DNA of 64,000 nt from a bacterium. GTDB taxonomy: Bacteria > Electryoneota > Electryoneia > Electryoneales > Electryoneaceae. Every line of letters starts with the position of its first letter. Within the stretch, counting starts at the first letter, position 1. The stretch covers positions 77,250 through 141,249 of the forward strand of contig JAHLLB010000002.1 in assembly GCA_020444425.1 (NCBI GenBank). Reading direction: 5' to 3'. Below are positions 1-9,500 of this stretch, one piece after another. The notes beneath the pieces are model-generated. The model worked only from the letters and a program-made list of their open reading frames with translations, was not told the origin of the DNA and did not search any database. The position numbers were made by a program, and so were the translations under genes.

Positions 1-298
1 GTGCCACAGATCAAAACGCGTGATGAAAAGTGCTACGTGTACGGTATGTCTGGATTTCGCGGGTAAGATGGTATCGTTCGGGTCACCAGCACAAGAGCAA
101 AATGCAAGATGTTCCATTTGCTGTGAATCAGGTCTGCGAAACCTGAGCAGCTAAATCTGTGTCCATCCAGCTGCGCATCTCTGTATTTACAATGGTATAC
201 GAGTGATTGCGCCGTAGCTGCCGCGTCGAAAGCCCAGTAGCGTCAGCCGTAATTGCGAGTCCATATGAGCGTAGCATTCCCGGGCCCAGCCGGATACA
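1..298. other. left-edge region, no gene supported
   Basis: No convincing coding frame, RNA or repeat is visible. The plus frame starting at base 1 stays open for 21 codons to a TAA at 64-66 and could be the 3' end of a plus-strand gene whose body lies outside the window, but 21 codons are too few to judge. The lpxA-operon terminator follows directly. Confidence 0.4.
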
Positions 299-328
299 AG
301 AAGAAAACCGTGACGCGAGCCACGGTTT
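299..328 (-). terminator. intrinsic terminator after lpxA
   Basis: A perfect 8-bp stem (arms 305-312 and 321-328, aaaccgtg/cacggttt) with an 8-nt loop is followed on the minus strand by a T-rich stretch (TTCTTCTT). It lies 28 nt past the lpxA stop codon and closes the minus-strand envelope operon. The T tract is interrupted, so strength is uncertain. Confidence 0.7.
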
Positions 329-355
329 GGAATACACGCAAAGCATGATCAGCAA

Positions 356-1156
356 TCAAAAATCGGACTCCTTCTTCGCCCGTCCGACAATGCCACGTTC
401 CGAATCATTCTCGATGAAGTTGACGATGGTCTGGACTTCCGGTGTCATCTCCATCTCATCCTTGATGCGTTGCAGCGCCTGCTTCACGTTCAACTGGCTG
501 CGGTAGATGATACGGTACGCATGCTTGATCGTGTTGATCGTTTCGTTGCTGAAACCCCGGCGGCGCAATCCAATCGAGTTCACGCCACGGTAGTTGATCG
601 GTTCACCCGCGACTAGCGTGTACGGCGGCACATCCTGCGGCACACGCCAACCACCGCCGATGAACGCGTGCTGACCGAGCCGGGTGAACTGGTGAATCGG
701 CACCATCCCGCCGATACCGACCCAGTCCTCGATCGTCACGTGTCCGGCCATATTCACCGAGTTGGCGAGGATGACATGGTCGCCGAGGTGGCAATCATGC
801 GCGACGTGAACATATGCCATCAGCAGACAATCTTTCCCGACAGACGATTTGCCGGATTCATGCGTGCCCCTGTTGAGTGTGGCAAACTCACGGATCATCG
901 TCCGGTCACCCACTTCCATCGTCGTCTCTTCGCCTTCGAACTTGAGGTCCTGCGGGTCCGAGCCGATCACCGCACCGGAGAAGACACGTACGTCCTTACC
1001 CAGCCGTGCCCATTTGGTGATCGTGGCATGCGCGCCGATCTCACAACCGTCACCGACAACCGCGCCGTCTTCGATCACGGCGAATGGGCCGACGGTCACA
1101 TTTTCACCGATCTGGGCGTTGTTTCCAACAGCAGCGCGCGGATCAATCTGGTTCAT
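356..1156 (-). CDS. lpxA: acyl-ACP--UDP-N-acetylglucosamine O-acyltransferase LpxA
   Basis: Catalyses the first step of lipid A synthesis: transfer of a 3-hydroxyacyl chain from ACP to the 3-OH of UDP-GlcNAc in the cytoplasm. The 266-aa length is normal for the family. The N-terminal ~190 residues are hexapeptide repeats of a left-handed beta helix. Family motifs IGSDPQDLK (residues 64-72) and TLNRGT are present, and the HVAHDC motif contains the catalytic histidine (His120, equivalent to E. coli His125). The ATG overlaps the TGA of lpxC-fabZ as ATGA, so it is translationally coupled. It is the last gene of the operon; lpxB and lpxK do not follow and must lie elsewhere. Confidence 0.97.
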   Translation of the reverse strand: MNQIDPRAAVGNNAQIGENVTVGPFAVIEDGAVVGDGCEIGAHATITKWARLGKDVRVFSGAVIGSDPQDLKFEGEETTMEVGDRTMIREFATLNRGTHESGKSSVGKDCLLMAYVHVAHDCHLGDHVILANSVNMAGHVTIEDWVGIGGMVPIHQFTRLGQHAFIGGGWRVPQDVPPYTLVAGEPINYRGVNSIGLRRRGFSNETINTIKHAYRIIYRSQLNVKQALQRIKDEMEMTPEVQTIVNFIENDSERGIVGRAKKESDF

Positions 1157-2553
1157 TTGTCGCGCTCCCTGATGACGGCCTGCATCTCGGCTTGCGCCGC
1201 GAGTTCGTCATCGACAAATGCCTGGCCCTGCATCTTGCAGATGCCACGGCGGAAATAGATCAATTCGACCCGGAAATACAGTGTGTCGCCCGGCACCACC
1301 ATGCGGCGGAATTTCACGTTGTCCAGCTTGGTGAAGTAGACGATGCTGTCTTCCGGATTGGCGGACTCGTTGAGCAAAAGCACGCCGCCCACCTGCCCCA
1401 TCGCCTCGATGATCAGCACGCCCGGCATGATCGGATGGCCGGGAAAGTGACCCTGGAAGAACGGTTCATTGGCGGTGACGTTCTTGATGCCCGTGACCAA
1501 TTCGCCGGGAACCAGCTCAAGGATGCGATCAACAAGGAGGAACGGGTAGCGATGCGGCAACAAACGCTGGATCGCCTCGACGTCGAACACGTACGATGTG
1601 GTCTGCGTGCGCTGGTACTTCTTCGTCAGCTTCCGCTGCTGGTAGATCTTGCGCATCTTGCGAACCATTTCGACGTGCGACTCGTGTCCGGCGCGCGCAG
1701 CCATCACATGCCCGCGAATCGGCAGTCCGAGCAACGCAAAGTCACCGATCAGGTCCACGACCTTGTGACGCACCGGCTCGTTGTAGAACCGTAGCGGACG
1801 GTCGTCTAGAATGCCACTATCGCCCAACTTCAGCTCGTGATCGACCCCGAAAACACCTTTCAGACGCTCCAGCTCATCGTCGTCCAGGTCGCGGTCAACG
1901 ATCACCAGGCCACCTTCCAGCGATGCGCCCTTGATCAGGCCATGTTCCTTGAGGTATTCGATCTCACTGAGGAAGGCGAATGTGCGCGCTTCGGAAAACT
2001 CGCTGACGTATTCTTCCTCGAGGCTGTACATCGAGGTGTACTGCGTGCCGAGTGCCGGGTTGCGATAATCGACCATGTAGGTGATGCGGAATTCGTCCGA
2101 CGGCACGATGACAAGATCGATCCCTTTCTCTTCGTCGTGGAAGATCAGGGTCTTGTTGATCTCGAGGTACTCTTTCGGAGCTTCCTGTTCGACGATCCCG
2201 GCTTCGAGCAATGCGTCCACGAACGGCTTCGAGGAACCGTCAATGACCGGCGGCTCAATGTTGTCGAGTGCGACGATGCAGTTGTCGATCTCGAGACCGG
2301 CAAGTGCGGAAAGGACGTGCTCGACGGTGTGCACCTTGATATCGCCCTGGGCAATGGTGGTGCCACGCGAGATGTCGATGACATGGTCGATGTCCGCCTT
2401 GATGCGCGGGCTGTCGTCGATGTCGGTTCGTTCGAACCAGTAACCCGTCCCGGCCGGGGCGGGTTTGAAGGTCATCTTTGTCGTGACACCGGTATGCAGG
2501 CCGGTGCCTTCAAGTGCGACTTCTTTGCCGATGGTCCGCTGATTCTTAAGCAA
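1153..2553 (-). CDS. lpxC-fabZ: bifunctional UDP-3-O-acyl-GlcNAc deacetylase / 3-hydroxyacyl-ACP dehydratase (LpxC-FabZ fusion)
   Basis: Two enzymes in one 466-aa chain. Residues ~1-300 are LpxC, the committed zinc deacetylase of lipid A synthesis: HTVEH (His79), RHKVVD (His263, Asp267) supply the zinc ligands and AGH (His290) the general acid. Residues ~322-466 are FabZ: GHFPGHPIMPGV holds catalytic His369 and IEAMGQ holds Glu383. I start at a TTG (2551-2553) because GGAGG stands 7 nt upstream and the LpxC N-terminus (LKNQRTIGKEV) begins there. Longer starts would run back into lpxD. The fusion is known in Bacteroidetes, Chlorobi, Fibrobacteres and allied candidate phyla. Gap to lpxD is 23 nt; lpxA overlaps by 4. 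Confidence 0.96.
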   Translation of the reverse strand: MLKNQRTIGKEVALEGTGLHTGVTTKMTFKPAPAGTGYWFERTDIDDSPRIKADIDHVIDISRGTTIAQGDIKVHTVEHVLSALAGLEIDNCIVALDNIEPPVIDGSSKPFVDALLEAGIVEQEAPKEYLEINKTLIFHDEEKGIDLVIVPSDEFRITYMVDYRNPALGTQYTSMYSLEEEYVSEFSEARTFAFLSEIEYLKEHGLIKGASLEGGLVIVDRDLDDDELERLKGVFGVDHELKLGDSGILDDRPLRFYNEPVRHKVVDLIGDFALLGLPIRGHVMAARAGHESHVEMVRKMRKIYQQRKLTKKYQRTQTTSYVFDVEAIQRLLPHRYPFLLVDRILELVPGELVTGIKNVTANEPFFQGHFPGHPIMPGVLIIEAMGQVGGVLLLNESANPEDSIVYFTKLDNVKFRRMVVPGDTLYFRVELIYFRRGICKMQGQAFVDDELAAQAEMQAVIRERDK

Positions 2554-2576
2554 GAATTCCCCTCCGCGTTCGGAGC

Positions 2577-3593
2577 TCAGTCGCTCCCTCCCTCCAACTT
2601 CCTCAGACGCCGAAGAGCTGCCGGCAGTTTGTTGACGGCAGCAACCGACCGCTGCCAATCACGGATGTCGACGGCCGGAGTGCCGCCAATCACCTTGTTC
2701 GGGCCGGGATCTTTGTGTACGCCTGACTGCGCGGCGATTAAAACACCGTCGCTCATTCGAATATGGCCCGCCAGCCCGACCTGTCCCCCATACATCGAAC
2801 GAGCTCCGACCTTGGTCGAGCCCGCAATGCCAACCTGGGCGGCAAAGACAGTGTTCTCTCCGATTTCGACGTTGTGCGCGATCTGAACGAGGTTGTCCAG
2901 CTTGACACCACGCCGAATGATCGTTTTCCCCAGTGTCGCACGGTCGATGGTGGTGTTCGCGCCGATTTCGACGTCGTCTTCGACTACGACATTCCCCACC
3001 TGCGGAATCTTGGTGTAGCCTTCCTCACCGGGGGCGAAACCGAAGCCGTCCGACCCGATCACCGCGCCATCCTGTACGATGACTCTATCGCCGATCTCAC
3101 ACAGTTCACGCACCGTTACCCTGCTGTGAAACAAGCAATCGTCGCCGATCGTCGTGTTACGTCCAACGAAGCATTGCGCCCGCAGGATCGTGTTCGCGCC
3201 GATTTTGGCACCGGACTCGATGACACATTGCGGCCCCACGGTCACGCCGTCGCCGAGGATCACATCATCCGCCACCACTGCGCTCGGGTGGATGCCCGGC
3301 GCAGGGCGTTCAATTTCCGGGTGGAAATGATGCAGAGTGGCGAGAAACGCCCGGTAGGGTTCGGGAGTGACGAGATACGTCCGCTTCTCCGCTTCCCCTT
3401 CCGGGATTGTTTCCAGAATAACCGCGCCGGCGTGTGTCTCAGACAAGTACTTGAGGTACGACTTGTTGGCGATGAAGGTAATTTCATCGCCGGTCGCTTC
3501 CTCGATCTTGCTGACACCGGTTAACTGCAGTGACGCATCTCCCACCAGCTCGGCGTTTAACTGTTGTGCAAGTTCGCCTGCTGAGATGGTCAT
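2577..3593 (-). CDS. lpxD: UDP-3-O-(3-hydroxyacyl)glucosamine N-acyltransferase LpxD
   Basis: Third lipid A enzyme: N-acylates the LpxC product using hydroxyacyl-ACP. The 338-aa protein has an N-terminal uridine-binding domain (~1-100, with VSKIEEATGDEITFIAN) followed by a left-handed beta-helix of hexapeptide repeats. The motif VQIAHNVEIG carries the expected catalytic histidine (His240, equivalent to E. coli His239), and the GFGFAP insertion typical of LpxD is present. Its ATG overlaps the ompH stop codon as ATGA, showing coupling to the chaperone gene upstream. Operon order bamA-ompH-lpxD-lpxC/fabZ-lpxA matches the common Gram-negative envelope cluster. Confidence 0.96.
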   Translation of the reverse strand: MTISAGELAQQLNAELVGDASLQLTGVSKIEEATGDEITFIANKSYLKYLSETHAGAVILETIPEGEAEKRTYLVTPEPYRAFLATLHHFHPEIERPAPGIHPSAVVADDVILGDGVTVGPQCVIESGAKIGANTILRAQCFVGRNTTIGDDCLFHSRVTVRELCEIGDRVIVQDGAVIGSDGFGFAPGEEGYTKIPQVGNVVVEDDVEIGANTTIDRATLGKTIIRRGVKLDNLVQIAHNVEIGENTVFAAQVGIAGSTKVGARSMYGGQVGLAGHIRMSDGVLIAAQSGVHKDPGPNKVIGGTPAVDIRDWQRSVAAVNKLPAALRRLRKLEGGSD

Positions 3594-4111
3594 TGCGTCT
3601 TCTTCAGTTCTTCGAGTACGAGGTCGGTGATGTCCAGTGTCGGATCGGCGTACGCGATTGCGGTGCCGATGGCGTCGAGGATGATGTCGTAGCCGTCCTC
3701 GGACGCGATCTTGTCGATCACCGTCTGGATCTTGTCGTTGATCGGGGCGAACAGTTCCTCGTTGCGCTGCATCGCCTTACGTTCGATACCGGCCTGGAAC
3801 TCACGGTACTCGAGCATCTTGCGCTGGAACTTGGACTGAACCTCATTCTTTTTCTCTTCGCTGTAGAACATCGAACCTTCAGCGAGTTCGGTGTCCAGCG
3901 CCTGCAGTTCCTCTTCCATTTCCTGCGCCTGACGCTGCCATTCCTGGATTTCCTCTTCCAGAATCTTCTGGGCGTCTTGCGCTTCCGGGTACTCATTCAG
4001 GATGCGGTCGGAGATGATGATGCCGACCTTTGCGTCCTTCGCACTGACCGCACCGGAAAATGCCAACACCGCGACCAGAACGATCGCCAGCGGGGTGATC
4101 CATGCTTTCAT
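3590..4111 (-). CDS. OmpH/Skp family periplasmic chaperone
   Basis: A 173-aa protein with a signal peptide (residues 1-23, hydrophobic WITPLAIVLVAVLAFSG ending SAKDA) and a long charged coiled-coil region (~50-120) rich in Glu/Gln/Lys, as in Skp, which holds unfolded outer-membrane proteins in the periplasm. The C-terminal part (KIASEDGYDIILDAIGTAI) is the conserved OmpH end. The start is the ATG at 4111, chosen because AGAGG lies 7 nt upstream and the signal peptide begins there. It sits between bamA (28-nt gap) and lpxD (4-nt overlap), the standard position. Confidence 0.92.
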   Translation of the reverse strand: MKAWITPLAIVLVAVLAFSGAVSAKDAKVGIIISDRILNEYPEAQDAQKILEEEIQEWQRQAQEMEEELQALDTELAEGSMFYSEEKKNEVQSKFQRKMLEYREFQAGIERKAMQRNEELFAPINDKIQTVIDKIASEDGYDIILDAIGTAIAYADPTLDITDLVLEELKKTQ

Positions 4112-4139
4112 CAGAAACCTCTGTCTTGTCTGCTTGTGT

Positions 4140-6494
4140 TTAGAACGTCCGTCCGAACTGGAAGTGCGGCACCCATTCGCCGTCACGCCGTCCATCACTG
4201 CCGATGTAGTCAAACCCGTAGCCGTAATCGAGCCCGATCAGGCCGATCAGCGGCATGTACAGGCGCACGCCAAGCCCCACGGACCGGCGCAAATCGTTCA
4301 GGTTTGTCTCATCCCGTTTTGCCCACGTATTGCCCGCTTCGCCGAAGGCGAGCAGGAATACGGTCGGATTCGGGATGACCGGCAGACGGACTTCCAGCGT
4401 CTGTTTGAAAATGCTCTGCCCACCAAGCGGGTAACCACCGCTCTGTGGGCCGACTTCGCCCTCCTCGTACCCACGCATGGACTCGCCGTAGCTCAGGCCA
4501 CTGCCACCCATGAAGAAGTAGTCGATGTAAGGGATCTTTTCCTCATCGCCCAGATCGTACAGTACACCAAAGAGGGTGTGCGAGTAAAGCACCAGCTTGC
4601 CGTACAACGGGGTGTACCACTCGCCGCTGATGCGTTGCTTGAGGAATTCGTCATCACCGCCCATGACCGTCCCCGCAACCTCGGTCGAGAAGGAGAACAC
4701 ACTCCCCAACGTCGGGAATTCGGGGTTGTCACGGCTGTCACGGCTGAACACCTGCGTGATCGAGCTGCCCCAGCGGGCGATACCTTCATTCAACCCACGC
4801 GGGTTCGACGCAATGAAGTCGGCGGTGAAGTTGTTGTAGAACGACCGGTCAATACGGTAAATCCAGTCACCGCGAGTGTAGTCGTCCGGCCAGCGGAATC
4901 GGCGTCCGATGCGCAGGCTGCCGCCAGTGACGTGCTCGTCGTATCCGTAGTAAGAACCACCGCGCTTGAGGTCGTAGAAGCTGATCCCGCCAAGGGTTGG
5001 CGTGTCGAACATCCACGGTTCGGTGAAACTGATGGAGAAGCTGCGGTAGATGCTGCCAAAGTTCCAGTCGAGGCTGATCGCCTGTCCATTTCCGAGGAAG
5101 TTCGGCATCGTGAAACCGACCGCGCCGATGACCCCGTCGAGTTCACTGTAGCCCGCTGACACATTCGCCTGGTCGGTAGGCTTCTCCTCGACCTCAACGT
5201 ACAGATCAACTTCCTTGTCGTTGACCGGCTGCACGTCGGGCACGACATTCGCGAAATAGTTCAGGATGGTCAATTCACGTGCCGACCGGCGCAGCAGGGA
5301 AACATCAAAGGTTTCGCCCGGATACAACACCATCTCGCGACGAATCACCTTCTCCTTGGTCTTGGTGTTGCCGAGGATGTGGATCTTGTGCACGGTGAAC
5401 TGATTGCCCTCATACACCTGGAAGTCAACCTTCAGTGTATCGTCGGAAATCGGGATCAGCGTCGGTTCGATGTTCGAGTAGATGTACCCGCGGTCGTAGT
5501 AGAGATTGCCGAGCCGTTCGGAAACCGTCAGGTCCAGTTTTTCCTGACTGTAGACATCGCCTGGCTTGAACGCAAGCCGTGACAACATCACGTCGTCTTC
5601 GAAGATGGTATTGCCCTCGAAGCTGACGTCGCCGAAGTAATACTGAATGCCCTCGTTTACGCGGAGGTAAATGTTGAGCCGGCTGAGGTCTTCCGAATAG
5701 GCGATGGAGTCGCCGACGATTTCAGCGTCGCGGTAACCATTGTTGCGGTAAAAGTTAAGGACGTTCTGCTGGTCGTTGTCGTATTCATGGGACTCAAATT
5801 CACCGGGCCGGAACCAGCTCAGAATCCACCAGCCACGCTGCTTCGTTTCCTTCATTTGCTTGCGCAGCGTCTTGTCGCTGAAGGCGTCGTTCCCGATGAA
5901 CTCGATCTCGTCGATGCGAACCTTGCTGCCTTCATTGACGCGGAAAACGACAGTTTTGCGTGCGTCCTCTTCGTCCTCGGAATCTTCCGTTTCAATTTCG
6001 ATTTCAGCGAGCAGGTAGCCCTTGTCCTTGTACTCATTCAACAGGCGCTTTTTGGCAGCCTGCAGGCGAGCGGGACGCAAGACCTGTCCGCGGTAGAGTT
6101 CCAGCAGCTCCAGCGCCTTGTCGTCCTTGATCTTGCGATTGCCGCTGACCTTGACTTTTCCGATGCGCGGGTATTCTTCCACCCGGATCAGGAAGAAGGC
6201 TCCGCCCGCCACTTCCCGTTCCAGCAGGATCTCGATGTTGCGGAACAGATCCAGCGACCAGATCCGGCGGATCGCGCGCTGGATGTCGTCCCCGGAGATC
6301 TCCTTGCCCACGACAAGGCCGGAGTTGGCGACAATCAGCCCGGGATCGGCCGATTCAGCTCCCTCGACACGAACGCCCATCACCTTGATGGAACGCGTCG
6401 GCTGTTCCTGTTGCGCGAACACACCGGCGACAGGGACGGAGAGAGCGAGAAGTGCTATGATGACTGGAATAAAACGAAGACAGCGATTTCGCAT
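4140..6494 (-). CDS. bamA: outer membrane protein assembly factor BamA
   Basis: Core of the beta-barrel assembly machine in the outer membrane. The 784-aa protein has a signal peptide (1-27, cleaved near VFAQQ), five POTRA domains (~35-415; for example KVSGNRKIKDDKALE, and NTKTKEKVIRREMVLYPGE in the last one) and a C-terminal Omp85 barrel ending in the aromatic residue of HFQFGRTF, which suits a BAM substrate. Length is normal for the family. It follows tamB after a 105-nt gap holding a candidate promoter (6524-6552), so bamA-lpxA may be transcribed separately from the upstream genes. Confidence 0.96.
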   Translation of the reverse strand: MRNRCLRFIPVIIALLALSVPVAGVFAQQEQPTRSIKVMGVRVEGAESADPGLIVANSGLVVGKEISGDDIQRAIRRIWSLDLFRNIEILLEREVAGGAFFLIRVEEYPRIGKVKVSGNRKIKDDKALELLELYRGQVLRPARLQAAKKRLLNEYKDKGYLLAEIEIETEDSEDEEDARKTVVFRVNEGSKVRIDEIEFIGNDAFSDKTLRKQMKETKQRGWWILSWFRPGEFESHEYDNDQQNVLNFYRNNGYRDAEIVGDSIAYSEDLSRLNIYLRVNEGIQYYFGDVSFEGNTIFEDDVMLSRLAFKPGDVYSQEKLDLTVSERLGNLYYDRGYIYSNIEPTLIPISDDTLKVDFQVYEGNQFTVHKIHILGNTKTKEKVIRREMVLYPGETFDVSLLRRSARELTILNYFANVVPDVQPVNDKEVDLYVEVEEKPTDQANVSAGYSELDGVIGAVGFTMPNFLGNGQAISLDWNFGSIYRSFSISFTEPWMFDTPTLGGISFYDLKRGGSYYGYDEHVTGGSLRIGRRFRWPDDYTRGDWIYRIDRSFYNNFTADFIASNPRGLNEGIARWGSSITQVFSRDSRDNPEFPTLGSVFSFSTEVAGTVMGGDDEFLKQRISGEWYTPLYGKLVLYSHTLFGVLYDLGDEEKIPYIDYFFMGGSGLSYGESMRGYEEGEVGPQSGGYPLGGQSIFKQTLEVRLPVIPNPTVFLLAFGEAGNTWAKRDETNLNDLRRSVGLGVRLYMPLIGLIGLDYGYGFDYIGSDGRRDGEWVPHFQFGRTF

Positions 6495-6523
6495 GACGAT
6501 TTCTGCGCTTTCTGGAAAAACGG

Positions 6524-6552
6524 AATGTACGCGCGGGTGCAGTGCAAGACAA
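6524..6552 (-). promoter_or_regulatory. candidate sigma-70 promoter for bamA
   Basis: On the minus strand TTGTCT (6552-6547) is followed after 17 nt by TACATT (6529-6524), about 30 nt upstream of the bamA ATG. It sits in the longest spacer (105 nt) of the uppS-lpxA block. Assigned on sequence match and position only. Confidence 0.45.
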
Positions 6553-6599
6553 GCGGGCTCACCAAACGGGAACCCCGATCACTCGCACCCAATCCCCCT

Positions 6600-9500
6600 C
6601 TATTTCAAGAAACTGTTGCGCCACAAATCCGTCGCGCTCAGCTCCATAACATCAAAGACGACGGAGTACTTGACCTGTGCTGACCGGTTGTTCTGGTCTT
6701 CCACATTCTCATACTCCCAGCCGAACTCAATCACGAAGTTCGGCGATATCGGCTGAATCCTGTATTGCAGGTTCCATTTCTGCAATAAACCCAGCCGCCC
6801 CAGCTGAATGTCCTCAACGCTGGCATAGCGAGCCTCTTCGCCGAACTGACCAGTGTACGAGATATAGACGTCACGATCGATGTACTTGCCCAATGTGACT
6901 CGGCTCGCGCGGAACAAGTTCCTGTTGCTCGTGGTCACGCTGGTACGTTGATCGTCCTCAGCCGTGTTGTACCAGATGTCCGACGGGTTGGTGCCGACGA
7001 TGTTCGTCGCAAGTTGCGGCCGGAACTGAACAATGTCCAGCCCGAGCCAGTCTGCGGCGTCTCGTTCAATCGGTCCGAGGTAACGTCTCGCAACGGCTCG
7101 ATCAATCCCACCCGCTCCCGAGGTAATGAATCGGTTCTGCAGGCCCTGGATATCGCTGATGCCGACTCCCATTGCGCTGAGCACCTCCTCCTGGCTCGAT
7201 CCCTGCTCATCTTCGAGGACAAACGTAAACTCACCCCAGCGCCCACGTTGCTGGCGTTCGCCGGTAATCGGGTCGATCACGTAAAGCGTCAGGTACATCT
7301 GACGACTGAAGTTTTCCTCGGTAACCGTGGTGACCGCACGCGCACTGACAAGCGGGTAGACGGAAGACGCGTCAAAGGTCACCTCCGCCCTTTCCACGTC
7401 GAAAATGAGGTCGAGGAACTCCACCCGCCCGGTCGTGCTTACGATCGTTCCGCTGAGCCGGAAAGATGTGTCCGCCAGCGCGCCGGAGATGTCGATCGGG
7501 AAGGCGGGTTCCGTGGGTTCGAGGCTGATGTCCAGCACCACCTGCCCGAGGAATTCGGAGAAGGTTTCCAGGAATGGCGCATTCTCCAGGCCTTTGACGA
7601 TGCGTTCATAGTGGACATCGTGCCCGACATAGGCTTCCACGTCCCACCGGGCGTTGTTGATGAAGGACGGCGTCTCGGCTGCGGATCCGTTGCTCTCGTC
7701 ATCGAGAAACAGCGCTTCACGCGGCAGGATCGTCTGCAGAATGTTCTGTTCGTCCTCCTCGACGATCGGCGGGTAGGTGAATGTCGCCGATAGCAAGCTC
7801 AGCTGTCCATCCACATACAGGCTGTCATGGGGACCGGCGATGGTCAGCCATTCATCGTTTTTCCCGCTTACGCTCAGCTGGGCATACCTCTCGGTTGTGC
7901 TGATGCCGGGAAGCCGGAACGGGATTCCCAAATCCTGGTGGGTTCGAATTTTGAGTACACCGAGGTCGATCTCAGGCAGATCCCAGTGGATCGACTGTCG
8001 TTTCGGATTGTCAGACTCTCCAGGCAGATTGCTGATTTCGAAGGGGAATTCGTTGACGAACTCACCCTGCACTTTGCGGATATTGACCAGACCATCGGTG
8101 TCGATGGTGACGTCCATGTTTAGCGTCGTCAGCGGCGGGAAGATGTCCGCGAATTCCAGGTTGCCATCCTCGATCTGCATTTCACCCCGCGCCGCGACCG
8201 GTTTTCCGGCAACGATTGTGGTCGACCAGTTCAGGGTGCCGTTTCCGTTTGCGTTGGTAATGAAACTCGACCATTGGGGCAAAAGTTCGAGGATGTCTCC
8301 CTGGAGGCTAAGATCGAGCTCACCGGCACCACGATCGAGCGGAACCGCACCGGACAGTGAGAGTTCGTAGTGGTCAGGACGAACCAGCCGGGCGGTGTCG
8401 ATAAACACCACGTGACCCAGTCGTTCGGACGAAATCCCGCGCATCCGGATCATTGTGTCATCAAACTGGATTCCGCCCAGCACGCCCTTGGCCAGATCGA
8501 GGTCCGCTGTCCATGTTGGACGCAGCAGGGAGCCTGTCGCAGTGCCTCTGAACCGTGCATCGCCGAGGATGACATCCTTTTTCCCGGTCAGGGTGGTTAC
8601 CAGAATGTTCGCGTCCGAACCCGGCGATTCGAGATACAGGTCGAGGTTGTCATTCGGGATTGAGTACCCGCCGAGCATCGTGAACAGCGTGACGTTGCCG
8701 CGTCCCAGCGCACCCTGTCTCAGGTTGACGTTGCCAGCCTCGTCTGTGTCCACGGTCAGCAACCCCCAGTAGTCGGTGAGTTCGCCGTACCGTCCGTCAA
8801 ACATCTCGAAATGGGCGTCAATGTCTGGCTGTTTGAACGGACCGTCGAAGTTGATCTGCCCGTTGATTTCACCGGCGGCCATGTCGTCCGGCAGCTCCGT
8901 CAGGATCGGCAACAGGTAGCCAATGTCGAGATCGGTGACACGTGCCGTCAGGTCATTGAATTGGTCCTGGTTGAAATCGACCTCACCTTGCGCCTCGATG
9001 TAATCCATGAAGGTGAAAACGGGGATGGTAACAACATCGTCCAGGTAGGTGAACTCGAAATCGCCGTTGCCAAGGAACTGATCCTTGAAGCCGAGATTGT
9101 AGCCGGCAACGGTGTAGACAGCACCGGAAGTGTCCACGATCGCCAGCCCACTCAAGTCGAGATCGAATCCGGTCACCGGGTCGGCGATCGTCGCAAGTAC
9201 GGAAACGCTGTCGCCGGTGATCTTCGCCGTGGCCTGCGTGTCCATCCGCTCAACCCGCTCCGGCAATTTGAAACGGTCGTCCCACCAGCTCAGGACGAGT
9301 TGCGGCTGCGTTGTCTGAATCCGTACCGGATCATCCATCGACTGGCTCAGCTGGAAGTGAGCGTCGGGCAGCCGCAGCGAATACAGATCCAGCGTCGCGT
9401 TGTAGCTGTAACGACCGTAGCGTCCCCGAAACTCACCGAAGGCCGGATTGCTGCCGTTGCGAACACGGGCTTCACCGCTGACGACGAAGTCCTCATCCTC

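Noticed and set aside
668-2886. Long plus-strand frames opposite lpxA, lpxC-fabZ and lpxD
   Set aside because: They lie fully antisense to well-supported enzymes and show no family resemblance; typical shadow frames of GC-rich codons.
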